A stretch of DNA of 64,000 bases from Adiantum capillus-veneris (taxonomy: Eukaryota > Streptophyta > Polypodiopsida > Polypodiales > Pteridaceae): the NCBI GenBank assembly GCA_014529385.2, contig CM043945.1, forward strand, positions 99,233,463 to 99,297,462, read 5' to 3'. The translations under genes were made by a program, and so were the position numbers. The notes beneath the pieces are model-generated. The model made no database searches and had not been told where the DNA came from. It saw only the letters and a list, made by a program, of their open reading frames with translations. Positions 21,429 through 30,831 of this stretch are shown here, piece by piece; positions within the stretch are counted from its first letter, which is position 1, and the number at the start of each line of letters is the position of its first letter.

Positions 21429-22260
21429 GTGTTGCCCTCTGTCAAGCCAACCATATTGCATGATGCACATGATTCTCTCACGGGTGGACACAGAGGAATG
21501 AACACCACTTTGGAAAAAATAGAAAGATTCTTTTATTGGCCTAAAATGCGGTGTGTTTCGTTATCACACAGTGCACTATATCAAAAGGTAAAAGCTCCTC
21601 GGGGTAAGCAGCAAGGCCTCTTGCTTCCGCTGCCTATTCCCGATGGACCTTTTCAAGATATTTCCATGGATTTTGTGACTAACCTTCCACCTAGTTTGCA
21701 TTCAAGGAACACTCGATATTTAACAATTGTTGATCGTTTCAGCAAGTTTTGCATGTTGACTCCTTGTAAGGCCACAGTCACTGCACAAGATGCGTCACGG
21801 TTGCTCATAAAGCATTGGTACCCCTTCTGTTTTGCTAAAATCGATTGTTTCAGATAGGGAAGTTAAGTTCATGTCCAATTTTTGGCGCGCACTCTTTGTA
21901 AATTTTGGCATTAAGTTGAATTTTTCATCTGCTTTTCATCCATAGTCAGATGGTCAAACAGAGATTTACAATCAGTTGGCTTTTGATGTTTTAAAGTCAT
22001 ATGTGCATGATCAAAAGTCTCAGTGGGAGCTTTATCTTCCCTTGGTCCATGCTATTTTGAATGACTCTTTTTCCTCTTGCCATTGGTCGAACTCCGTATG
22101 AGGTAGCTTTGGGCCGTCCGTTCCAGTCACTTTTGACTCTCTCGGTCAGTCCAATGCCTGATGCCAATGCTGAAAGTCAGTCATTGGATGAGATTTTTGA
22201 GAGTGTGAAGCTTCGGCTAAGGGAGGCTCAGGAATCTTATTCATGGTAGGCTAATGAGCA
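21429..22260 (+). pseudogene. Integrase core, element B
   Basis: The zinc-binding HH-CC domain is recognisable as HDSLTGGHRGMNTTLEKIER and FFYWPKM, but the C-x2-C part has decayed (SLSHSALYQKVK). The core has ISMDFVTNLPPS and TIVDRFSKFCMLTPCKA (first Asp), then frameshifts around 21820-21860 in the interval of the second Asp. FHP-stop-SDGQTEIYNQLAF follows, with TAG at 21943 where Gln is conserved and the E of the triad in QTE. ILNDSFSSCHWSNSV-type sequence follows in another frame. Not active. Confidence 0.8.
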
Positions 22261-22737
22261 TCGTCAAGATGTTTCGATCAAGGAAGGGGATTGGGTATAT
22301 TCAAGAATCGTGAAGCAACGTCTTAAACAAGTTGGAAAGAAGTGTCTCAAGTTGTCTTTTCGAATGTATGGTCCATTTCCTGACATTAAAGAGATAAATG
22401 AGGTTTCAATGAAATTGCAATTGCCTAACTCATGGTCAATACACAATGTTTTTCATGTTTCTTGGTTGAAAGTGTTTCAAGGAACGCCTCCAAAGGACAT
22501 TTCGGAAGAAGAAGAACCGGAGATCATCGATGAAGTTGAAGTCATGGAGCCGGAGCAAGTATTGCTGCATTGGTTTCGCCATGGTTCGGAGAAGCAAGTG
22601 AGACAATGCTTTTTGAAGTTCAAAGATCGCTGAACCCATGAAGCAGTGTGGGTAGATGAAGAGTTTTTCAAAGATTACCTAGAGTTGTTGGCAAACTACA
22701 AGAAAGCCATGCAACTCGGTACCAATACCTCACTGTA
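22261..22737 (+). pseudogene. Integrase C-terminal and chromodomain-like tail, element B
   Basis: After a TAG at 22247, the GPY/F-like region reads KKCLKLSFRMYGPFPDIKEI and LQLPNSWSIHNVFHVSWLKV. The tail, VLLHWFRHGSEKQVRQCFLK, a TGA at 22630, then THEAVWVDEEFFKDY, resembles a chromodomain. The polyprotein ends just before the polypurine tract at 22735-22749. Confidence 0.8.
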
Positions 22738-22749
22738 AAAAGGAGGGGA

Positions 22750-23879
22750 TGTCACGTGACACATCCAACCCTATGTGTCCGTGGACAAGCTATAGCATGA
22801 CCAGGGTTCAGTTCAGTCAAGTCAGTCTAGAATAGGAAGTGTTCTGGCACTTTTGTGAGTCTGTTCGCAGACCGTGCATGCATATCCTGTGGTTGCACAC
22901 AACATGATCACCAGCATTACCATCAGAATCCATCAGGAGCATTTTTCAGTGCATTAAACCTATTTTTCCTATTTTAGCCATTTTCACTTATTTATTAAGT
23001 GACTTTTGTTGGGAAATTAGGTTGGGCAAATTGCCTAAGAGAATATATAAGGAAACCCTAGCGCTAGCATTTCTAGCGGAAGAGCAAGGAGAACACAGGC
23101 ACCAGTTGCAGCAGGCTTCTCCCTCTCTCTCTCTCAAGCAAGATCCCTAAGAACCCTGGCGTTTTTCCCTCAAGGTAAAAGCTAGTGTTTTTCAGCACTC
23201 AGATCAGCGTTTTGGGAAGCCCATCAAGCTAGTGTTTCCAGCCATGAATTGCAGCGTTTTTGTAGCCAGCATATCAACATTTCAAGGCAGCTTTCCAGCG
23301 ATTCCAAGACCGAGCAGATCAACGTTTTTCATGACCATCAAACCAGCGTTTTGGACAAGCATTAGACCAGCGTTTTTCAGCCAGATTCGTAGCATATTCA
23401 ACGACCTACTGCAGCGTTTTTCCTCGGCCTAAGGCAGCGCTTTCAGCAAGTCACTTCAGCAAGCACTAAGCATACAGATCAGCCCAAACTTGGTGCAACA
23501 AGAACCAACTCACAGCATTCAGTTTTCAGCCTTAGCTTCGTCATCGTCGTCCGCATCGTCCACCTCGGCATAGCAGCACTTAGACTCATTGCATCAGCCC
23601 CTTGTATCAGATCGTGCAATCAATAGCATAGACCTCTCTCGCCATCGAGAGAGGGGCCCTCGGAGGAGGGTTTGACAACTTCCTGGTGTCGTATTCTTCT
23701 CTCTCTATCTCTCAGTCTCAGCACCTTCATTCACAGTGTTTATCCACTTTGTTTATGATCACTTGCACTCTCATTAAAGAACGGAAGGCTCTCCCTTCCC
23801 TAAGTAAAAGCAACCTTGAGCAGAGTTCGAAGTACTCATCTTGAGCAAAGTTCAACATTCACTTCCGCTGCACCTTACA
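22750..23879 (+). repeat. 3' LTR of element B
   Basis: A 1130-bp partner of 15946-17091, with the same TATA box (TATATAAGG near 23043), AGCGCTAGC and the CAGCGTTTTT cluster (about 23158-23440). Small indels distinguish the copies. Confidence 0.9.
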
Positions 23880-23884
23880 GATGA

Positions 23885-24223
23885 AGAAGTTGTAGAAGAG
23901 AGAAAAACCAAGTCATTGGGGTCGATTGCGGGACACTTCGGTTTGGCCATTTCTTTCTCTAGTTTGTTGGCTTTGATGGCGGCATCCTTTGCTTCAAATA
24001 CCTTTAACAACTGCTCGTTGATTGCCTTGCATATTGCTACTTGTTGTCCCTCTAGCTTAAGGAGGTGAGCGCCTTTGGTTGTGCCGGATTGCCTTTCGAA
24101 GCCGCATAGTTTGCACTTCCATGCACGTGCACCACCATCCTTTCCCAACATTCGAAAATGCACTTCGTCCCACCAATGATGCTTCATCCTTCTTCTTTTT
24201 AGCACCCTAGGACCCACGTTCAC
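23885..24223 (-). pseudogene. hAT D transposase, N-terminal BED zinc-finger region
   Basis: Starts at the ATG at 24223 (MNVGPRVLKRRR). It has HHWWDEVHFRM and then WKCKLCGFERQSGTTKGAHL, a BED-type finger in which C-x2-C is followed by a distal H; BED fingers bind the transposon ends. A helical, Ala/Lys-rich stretch (LLKVFEAKDAAIKANKLEKE) follows. The frame ends in STTSS exactly at the GATGA target of element B and resumes at 15940 as VGRDSNAATAETS. The upstream region (24240-24341) is GA-rich. Confidence 0.8.
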
Positions 24224-24248
24224 TTGAGGCGGAAGCTTGGGCCATAAG

Positions 24249-24249
<1 letters not shown>

Positions 24250-24307
<58 letters not shown>
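24250..24307. repeat. (GA)n microsatellite in hAT D 5' region
   Basis: An approximately 58-bp GA tract between the transposase start and the copia insertion. Element C inserted beside it, and its TSD is GAGAG. Confidence 0.95.
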
Positions 24308-24310
<3 letters not shown>

Positions 24311-24341
24311 TCAATGGAGATTTAAGCTTGAGCCTTGAGAG

Positions 24342-24622
24342 TGTGGGGGAGCAGGAGAGAGAGCCCACTTGCTGTCCTATGCAATGAGAGTGAAGGAGGA
24401 GAGGAGATTGGCGCAGAAAGACCACACGCAGAGAAAACGTGAGAGAGAGAGAGAGAGCTCGTTGAAATCTGGGAAAAAACCACGCTATTCTTCTTTTGGG
24501 CTTCATATTTGAGTATATGAGTAAGTGACTAGGGGGCCATTCACACTTGGGCCCCCTCACTTATAAGTCCTTTTAACTTATAAGTTAGAAGTACAAGGCA
24601 CTTAGGCCTTTATTCCCTAACA
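24342..24622 (-). repeat. 3' LTR of element C
   Basis: A 281-bp LTR aligning without gaps to 29357-29637. By eye the differences are four single-base substitutions. Confidence 0.93.
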
Positions 24623-24701
24623 ACCTCCCACCTAAAGGCAATGTACCTTGGGAGATCAAAGAATCAGCTAACTATGATACAACGGCTGATCATGCACTTA
24701 C

Positions 24702-26180
24702 TCATCCAACACCCATCATCTGACGGCAATATGCAAACCGCTCTGCTGGAAGACTCTTGGTCAAAAGATCTGCAGGATTGTCATCTGTGTGCACCTTGAC
24801 AAGTGTAATGCTCTTGTCATCAAGCACACTCCTGATAAAATGATACTTCACCTCTATGTGCTTTGTCTTGGCATGAAAAACAGGATTCCTTGCAAGCATA
24901 ATAGCACTCTGATTATCACAGTGTAGCATAGGAACCGGTGACTTAATGCCAAGCTCTTCTACCAAACGCATGAGTCACAAAGCTTCTTTGCATGTCTCAG
25001 TGGCAGCCACATACTCAGCCTCAGTGGTAGACAAAGCAACACATTTTTGCAGTCTAGAAATCCAAGAAACTGCACCTCCTGTGAATGTAAATACATATCC
25101 AGAGGTAGACTTCCTGCAATCTGGATGTCCAGCAAAATCTGCATCTGTAAAGCCATGCACAGATGTCTCACTCTTCCCAAAACAAATGCACAAGTCTTTA
25201 GTGCCTTTTAAGTATCTCAAGATACACTTCACTGCTTCCCAATGCTTTTTGCCAGGATTGCTCATGTACCTGCTTACCACTCCCACCGCAAATGCAATGT
25301 CCGGACGTGTAGCAACCATAGCATACATCAAACTGCCAACGGCTGATGCATAAGGAATCTTGGCCATTTCAGCCCGCATATCATCTGTGTTTAGGCAGTC
25401 ATGTGCAGTCAGTTTTACATATGGAGGCAGCGGAGTACCAAGTGCCTTTCCCCCATCCATATGAAAACGATGTAGCACCTTATTAACATAATCTCGTTGA
25501 GATAGATACAGACGCCTGTTGAGTCTATCTCGAGAGATACGCATGCCCAAAATATGATTAGCATTACCAAGATCCTTCATGTCAAAGCGATTCTTTAAGC
25601 TTTGCTGTAGTGCATCCAACTCCGTGACATTTTTACCCGCAATAAGCATGTCATCAAGATACAAAATCAGCAATAGAAGAGATCCATCACTTGCCGTTTT
25701 GATATACAAACAGTGATCAGAATTACTTCTTTTGTATCCTTGAGACCTCATGAATGTATCAAACTTGTGATACCATGCATGGGGAGACTGTTTCAAACCA
25801 TACAAGCTCTTCAAGAGTCTACATACTTTCTTCTCTTGCCCCTTTGACACAAAACCTTCTGGCTGCATCATATAGATCATCTCAAGCAAATCGCCATGCA
25901 AAAACGCTGTTTTGACATCCATTTGCTTTAACTCCATATCTTCAGAAGCAACCAGGCCTAAAACAAGACGTAATGTGGCAAGCTTTACAACAGGAGAAAA
26001 AATCTCATCAAAATCAACACCATGCTTTTGCTTGTACCCTTTAGCAACCAAACGTGCCTTGTACTTAGAAGAAGCATCAGATGTGACCTTGGTCTTGTAA
26101 ACCCATTTACATGGCAGAGCCTTATGCCCTTTGGGCAAATCAACCAAGTCCCATGTATGGTTTTTCTCCAAAGACTGCAT
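24702..26180 (-). CDS. Copia reverse transcriptase and RNase H (3' part), element C
   Basis: In the -1/+1 shifted frame: EMQSLEKNHTWDLVDLPKG is the RVT_2 entry, then KARLVAKGYKQKHGVDFDEI, KQMDVKTAFLHGDLLEMIYM and LILYLDDMLIAGKNVTELDA (LDD in place of the common VDD). SAVGSLMYAMVATRPDIAFA follows, then RNase H: HGFTDADFAGHPDCRKSTSG, ALSTTEAEYVAATETCKEAL and ADLLTKSLPAERF. One TGA at about 24973 replaces an expected Trp, splitting off the last 89 codons (24702-24971). Reversal of one frameshift and one stop would be needed for full coding, so the element may be a recent derivative of an active copy. Confidence 0.88.
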
Positions 26181-28801
26181 TTAAAAGCCATTGCTTTGAA
26201 CCATTTCTTACTGTCTTCCCGTTGCATAGCCTCTTTATAGCAAGACGGCTCACCACAATCAGTAAGCATGACATAGTCCAAAAACGGTTCATATCTATCG
26301 GGGGGCCTTGTCACCCGAGTAGACCTACGCACCCAATGATCCATAATAGGTGGATTTTCAGCCTGTAAACCATAAAAAACAGCAGGCTGTTCAGCCGGTT
26401 GCATCGCAACAACGGGCGGTCTAGGAGCATCAACCTGTTCCCCTACCTGTGGTGCATCAATGGCAACTTGTTGGGGCTGATTTTCAGCAGCTAATGGCTG
26501 ATTTTCAGCACCATTTTCAGCATGTAAAGGCTGCTGAACATTGGGCCTTCTTGGCTGTCCATATGTAACATCTTCGCGAAAAACAACCCGGCGCACTTCC
26601 TCGACCTTTGTGGGCTGTTTGTGCATGCAATCCTCATTGAAGATGACATCATTGCTGCGTATGATTTTTCGTAATGCGGGATCCCATAATCTATACCCCA
26701 TTTCACCATCCTCACCATATCCTAGGAAAATGCATTTATGAGACTTTGGTTCTAGTTTGGTGCGCAGTTCACTCCGGATGTGAACATAGGCCTCACAACC
26801 AAACACTCTTAAATGTGCATATGAGGGTGGCTTGCCAGACCACACCTCCTCAGGCACCTTTCCACCCAAAGCCTTGCTAGGTGAGCGATTAATCAAGTGA
26901 ATAGCTGTTTGTACAGCTTCTGCCCAAAAACCATGAGGTAATGCAGCATGTGACAGCATACTCCGAACTTTCTCTTGGATAGTCCGGTTCAACCTCTCTG
27001 CAACTCCATTCTGAGAGGGATTAAAAGGAGCCGTGAGCTCTCTTTTAATACCTTTAGTAGCACAAAAGTCAATAAATGCTTTTGATACATACTCCCCCCC
27101 ATTGTCTGAGCGCAAAGATCTAAGCTTCTTGTCAGTTTGATTCTCAACAAACGCAAGAAACTTCTTGAAAGTATCCAAAACATCGCTTTTAGCACGTATT
27201 GGATACACCCACACCTTACGTGTAGCATCATCGATAAACGAAACAAAATATTTCTTTCCCCCTAAGGACAACTGTGGCATTTCACATACATCGGAATGCA
27301 CTAAGTCTAACCTGTCAGACTTCAAAGAAAGAGACCTTTTGTGCGGTGTTTGACTGTGCTTACCATAAATACAGTGTTCACAATGAGAAAAATCAGCATA
27401 CCTCAAACACGGCAAATAACCACAACGAGACAGAGTTTCCATTCCTCTTTTACTCATGTGTCCCAACCGGCCATGCCACAAAGAAACACTTGGCTGCTCG
27501 GTTACGGCGACAACATGGTCACGCACACTAGATACATGCAAAGGATACAAAGTGTCCGATTTACAACCCTTGGCTACAATCCGGGCCCCTTTACAAATTT
27601 TCCACTTGCTATCACCAAAAGTGGTGTGATAGCCTGCATCATCTAGCTGCCCTGTACTAATCAAACTCTTCTTAAGTTGTGGCACATGGCGCACTTTGTG
27701 CAAAACAAAAGTCATACCATCAGCAAAGGAAAACTGGACACTGCCAATACCTGCAATGTCACATGCATAGTTATCTCCCAAATAAACAGTGCCCTGCACC
27801 TCACCTGAGTACTGTGTAAACCAATCCCTATGAGGTGTTACATGAAAGGAGGCACCTGAATCAAGAATCCAAGTATGCATGTCCACATCAGAACCCATAG
27901 CAAGGGTATGTGCATCCACAGAAGAGGCATTGAGTACATCAGTGCTGCTGTCACTGTCACAACTACTAGCAACATTGATTTCCTCAATCAACACAGTGCT
28001 CTTCTTGGCATTTCCCTTGTCCTTTGCATCAGTTTCAGCACCCTTGTTCTTCTCTTTCTTCCACTCATAGCATTCCGGTTTATAATGCCCTTTCTTTCCA
28101 CAATGATGACACACAACATCTTTCCTACGAGATTTGCTGCGTGCCCTGTCCTTACTGTCAGATTTCTCCCTCTGTTGAGACCTGCCTCTCAAGTGCAATG
28201 CATTAGAAGACCCACCTGTGGTGTTCTTCCTGTTCATCTCTTCCATCAAGAGAGAACTCTCTACATCTGCATACTTAAGTGACGCACTTGAGTTACTAAG
28301 AGCTGTCCGGAATACATCCCAACTCTCGGGCAATGTGCATAGCAAAAAAGTAGCTTTGAACTCCTCATCAATCGTGAATTTCAGCTCTGTCAGTTGGCTG
28401 AAAATAGAATTGAATTCATTGAGGTGCACTGACATGTGCGTGCCCTCCTTCATGCGGAGATCCATAAGCTTCTTAAGCCAATACACTTTACTGGCAGCAC
28501 TCTGCTGTGCATACAACTCGTTTAAGCGCTTCCACATGCCCCATGCTGTCTGCTCATTCTCTACATTGAAGAGTAAATTGTCCGACACCGAAAGCATGAT
28601 CGTGGAGCGAGCCAACTCGTCCACTTCTTCCCATTCTTCAACTTCCATATCAACCGGTTTCACACCCTGTAACTTAATAGGTTTCGCCTGTTTCTTCTGC
28701 AACATCACATTATAACATTGCTTCTTCCATATAGCAAAGTTATGGGCACCTTCAAGCTTGCGAATGTGCAACAAATTGCCACTTTCACTGCTAGAAGCCA
28801 T
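25985..28801 (-). CDS. Copia Gag-protease-integrase polyprotein (5' part), element C
   Basis: I chose the ATG at 28801 (MASSSESGNLLHIRKLEG) because the related element F begins identically at 34628; an ATG 15 nt upstream is also in frame. Domains in order: a UBN2/DUF4219-type Gag (FAIWKKQCYNVMLQKK, WGMWKRLNELYAQQS), a CCHC knuckle CHHCGKKGHYKPEC, protease WILDSGASFHVTPHRDW with an intact D-S-G-A, a GAG-pre-integrase segment (LWHGRLGHMSKRGMETL), and an integrase with D (LVHSDVCEM), D (RSDNGGEY) and E (NGVAERLNR) all present. The frame is lost near 26180 at the RT entry. Confidence 0.9.
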   Translation of the reverse strand: MASSSESGNLLHIRKLEGAHNFAIWKKQCYNVMLQKKQAKPIKLQGVKPVDMEVEEWEEVDELARSTIMLSVSDNLLFNVENEQTAWGMWKRLNELYAQQSAASKVYWLKKLMDLRMKEGTHMSVHLNEFNSIFSQLTELKFTIDEEFKATFLLCTLPESWDVFRTALSNSSASLKYADVESSLLMEEMNRKNTTGGSSNALHLRGRSQQREKSDSKDRARSKSRRKDVVCHHCGKKGHYKPECYEWKKEKNKGAETDAKDKGNAKKSTVLIEEINVASSCDSDSSTDVLNASSVDAHTLAMGSDVDMHTWILDSGASFHVTPHRDWFTQYSGEVQGTVYLGDNYACDIAGIGSVQFSFADGMTFVLHKVRHVPQLKKSLISTGQLDDAGYHTTFGDSKWKICKGARIVAKGCKSDTLYPLHVSSVRDHVVAVTEQPSVSLWHGRLGHMSKRGMETLSRCGYLPCLRYADFSHCEHCIYGKHSQTPHKRSLSLKSDRLDLVHSDVCEMPQLSLGGKKYFVSFIDDATRKVWVYPIRAKSDVLDTFKKFLAFVENQTDKKLRSLRSDNGGEYVSKAFIDFCATKGIKRELTAPFNPSQNGVAERLNRTIQEKVRSMLSHAALPHGFWAEAVQTAIHLINRSPSKALGGKVPEEVWSGKPPSYAHLRVFGCEAYVHIRSELRTKLEPKSHKCIFLGYGEDGEMGYRLWDPALRKIIRSNDVIFNEDCMHKQPTKVEEVRRVVFREDVTYGQPRRPNVQQPLHAENGAENQPLAAENQPQQVAIDAPQVGEQVDAPRPPVVAMQPAEQPAVFYGLQAENPPIMDHWVRRSTRVTRPPDRYEPFLDYVMLTDCGEPSCYKEAMQREDSKKWFKAMAFKCSLWRKTIHGTWLICPKGIRLCHVNGFTRPRSHLMLLLSTRHVWLLKGTSKSMVLILMRFFLLL

Positions 28802-29356
28802 TCTGAGTGATTGCAAACACTGAAACCCTGTTTTGCCGACCTAAACACGTCCAAATGTGCGCAATCAGGCAAAAAACAGCTTGCTGTTACAGAAAAACAG
28901 CGAGCAAATTTCACGCGAAATCACCCCAAAACGGCGTACATTCACTGCCAAACCCTTACCAAAGGTTTCCACAAGGTGTATACATCATTTGCTTGCTGAA
29001 ATTCCTTGTTTTAGGGCAAAAATCAGACCTGTAAACACCTGTTTTGCTGAATTTTCAGAACCTCATTGGTGGAAACACCTGTAAGATTGACCTGTGAGAC
29101 TTGCCCTAATGAAATTGCATCAAATTGACCCCGAAATTGGTCAATTTCAGCAGAAATAGGCTGCTGTTCGCCAGTTTTTGAAACCCTAATTTTGGGGAAA
29201 CTGTCACCGGAGGTCGATTCTACACGGTGAGAGGATCCCTTCGCGACAGAGTTGATCGAAAACGGTTGAATATCCTTCCCGCAACGAGCAAAAACAGAAT
29301 TCTGATCTGTGTTGCGAAGATGGCTCTCTTGGAAACCCTAAAGCTCTGATACCATG

Positions 29357-29637
29357 TGTGGGGGAGCAGGAGAGAGAGCCCACTTGCTGTCCTATGCAAT
29401 GAGAGTGAAGGAGGAGAAGAGATTGGCGCAGAAAGAGCACACGCAGAGAAAACGTGAGAGAGAGAGAGAGAGCTCGTTGAAATCTGGGAAAAAACCACGC
29501 TATTCTTCTTTTGGGCTTCATATTTGAGTATATGAGTAAGTGACTAGGGGGCCATTCACACTTGGGTCCCCTCACTTATAAGTCCTTTTAACTTATAAGT
29601 TATAAGTACAAGGCACTTAGGCCTTTATTCCCTAACA
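29357..29637 (-). repeat. 5' LTR of element C
   Basis: A 281-bp LTR with the primer-binding site immediately left of it (29343-29356). Its sense strand contains ACTTATAAGTT palindromic words. Confidence 0.93.
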
Positions 29638-29642
29638 GAGAG

Positions 29643-30172
29643 AGAGGCGGAGAGGGAGAAATGGAGCTTGAGCCTTGAGGCCAAAGGTCGAGGGAGAGAG
29701 CCTTGAGGCTTGAGGGAAGAGGGAGAGATGGAGCTTCAAAGTTTAAGAGTTAGCCTTGAGGGAGAGATGGAGAGATGGAGAGAGGGAGAGTGAGAGAGAT
29801 GGAGCTTCAAGCTTGAGCCTTGAGGCCCAAGGGAGAAGGAGAGAGCTGGAGGTTGAGAGCTTGAGGGAGGGATGACTCATGAGGCTTGAGCAATGAGCTT
29901 AACCCTTGAGAGAGGGATGAGACTTGAGTTTCCAAGCTTGCCCTTGAGGCTTTAAATAGGAGAGCCCTTCCTCTCTCCCCAAATGTTCACAAGGCGCCCG
30001 AACCCTAAGCGGCCGGTGTTTTTTAAAAATTTAAAAACGACTACTTTTTTGAAACTGCGCACTTTGCAACGGAACGCCGTTCCGTTTCTGTTCTCGTTCC
30101 GAGTGCCAGACTGGGATGGAAACACGTTCCGAGAACGGAAGGGCTTCATTCCGCTCATTCCCTATTACTTTG
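29643..30172. other. hAT D 5' subterminal region
   Basis: 29643-29945 is low-complexity sequence built of GAGCTTGAGCCTTGAG-like and GGGAGAGATGGAG-like words. 30060-30150 carries GGAACG/CGTTCC repeats like those at the left end of D and in MITE O. In hAT elements such subterminal repeats are transposase-binding sites. No gene is seen. Confidence 0.55.
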
Positions 30173-30180
30173 AACTAAAC

Positions 30181-30830
30181 ACATTCTATAAATTGCAGTT
30201 CTAGTTCTTTTAACCCTAGTGTCTAGTATTTTCTCTGGTTCATGTGGAAGAGATCGAGTATCTATGAGTTCTACTATTTGATCATTTTAAATAAGATTGT
30301 CAGATTGACCCAATTTCTTTCTGAGTCTGCTAACATGGAATATTGAATGTATGCCACTTGTCTTTGGTGATTGGAGTTTGTAAGCCATATCTCCAACTTT
30401 CTTTAGTATTGTGTAAGGTCCACAATACCTTGGTGATAATTTTGGACATGGTCCCGTCTTCTTGGTTTCATACTTTTCAGGCACTTCCAAATAAACTTGC
30501 TCCCCTTCCTCAAAGGCAGGAGGCCTTCTATACAAATCAGTATATGTCTTAGCTCCATCTTGAGCCCTTTTAATAGTATCTTTAGCAAGTCTAAGCATTT
30601 CATCCATATTTTCTAGAATCCATACATTAACATAAATGGACTATATCCAGTGGAAGAGTGCTTGGCACTATTATATGCAAACTCTACTATAGGTAATTAC
30701 TCTTCCCAATTAGTTTGTCGTTTACTAACATATTCTCGTAGCATATCTTCTAAAATTTGATCAACTGGGCTCATGCTTAGTTTAGTATCCAACCTCTTAA
30801 AAAACAGCTCTCCAGTTAGAGGGAGCCAAG
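30181..30830 (-). pseudogene. Integrase C-terminal region of Ty3 element L
   Basis: Minus-strand integrase from 30830 leftward: SPVDQILEDMLREYVSKRQT, NWEE, a stop, then LPIVEFAYNSAKHSSTGYSP. A frame change leads to 30607-30287: KDTIKRAQDGAKTYTDLYRR, then PKLSPRYCGPYTILKKVGDM (the GPY/F motif) and SPKTSGIHSIFHVSRLRKKL. The frame stops at 30287. The polyprotein tail, with the LTR behind it, is found at 5884-5761, beyond hAT D. At 30830 the minus-strand homology ends abruptly against plus-strand RT of element E. Confidence 0.75.
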
Positions 30831-30831
30831 T

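Larger units (their letters stand above)
15946..23879 (+). mobile_element. Ty3/gypsy chromovirus B, nested in hAT D
   Basis: A full-length plus-strand element of 7934 bp with a perfect TSD GATGA (15941-15945, 23880-23884). The LTRs are 15946-17091 and 22750-23879 (TGTCACGTGACAC...CACCTTACA). The primer site TTGGTATCAGAGC is at 17092, and the polypurine AAAAAGGAGGGGA ends at 22749. Genes run gag, knuckle, protease, RT, RNase H, integrase, chromodomain-like tail. The frames contain many stops, mostly TAG, plus a (GA)45 expansion between gag and protease. Element B cut the transposase of D at a Ser-rich linker. Confidence 0.92.
24342..29637 (-). mobile_element. Ty1/copia element C, nested in hAT D; best preserved element
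   Basis: A 5296-bp minus-strand element with a perfect TSD GAGAG (24337-24341, 29638-29642). The LTRs are 24342-24622 and 29357-29637, each 281 bp. In sense they start TGTTAGGGAATAAAG and end CCCCCACA. The primer site CATGGTATCAGAGC (minus strand) abuts the 5' LTR, and AGGTGGGAGGT abuts the 3' LTR as polypurine tract. The order gag, protease, integrase, RT, RNase H defines Ty1/copia. The LTRs differ at about four positions by eye, and coding damage is limited to one frameshift and one stop. Confidence 0.95.
5893..30172 (-). mobile_element. hAT transposon D, 24.3 kb with three nested LTR retrotransposons
   Basis: Left end CAAAGTTACACGGAACGG (5893) and right end, read inward on the minus strand, CAAAGTAATAGGG (30172) form short inverted repeats. 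The flanks are AACCAAAC (5885-5892) and AACTAAAC (30173-30180), an 8-bp duplication with one mismatch, as expected for hAT. GGAACGG-type subterminal repeats lie at both ends (5903-5960, 30065-30150). Its minus-strand transposase is spread over 24223-23885, 15940-14907 and 7272-6340. The total is 24,280 bp; removing A, B and C with one TSD copy each leaves about 3.4 kb, a normal autonomous hAT size. Confidence 0.85.

Noticed and set aside
27875-28715. Plus-strand frames of 135 and 165 codons
   Set aside because: Antisense shadows of the Gag and protease of copia element C.
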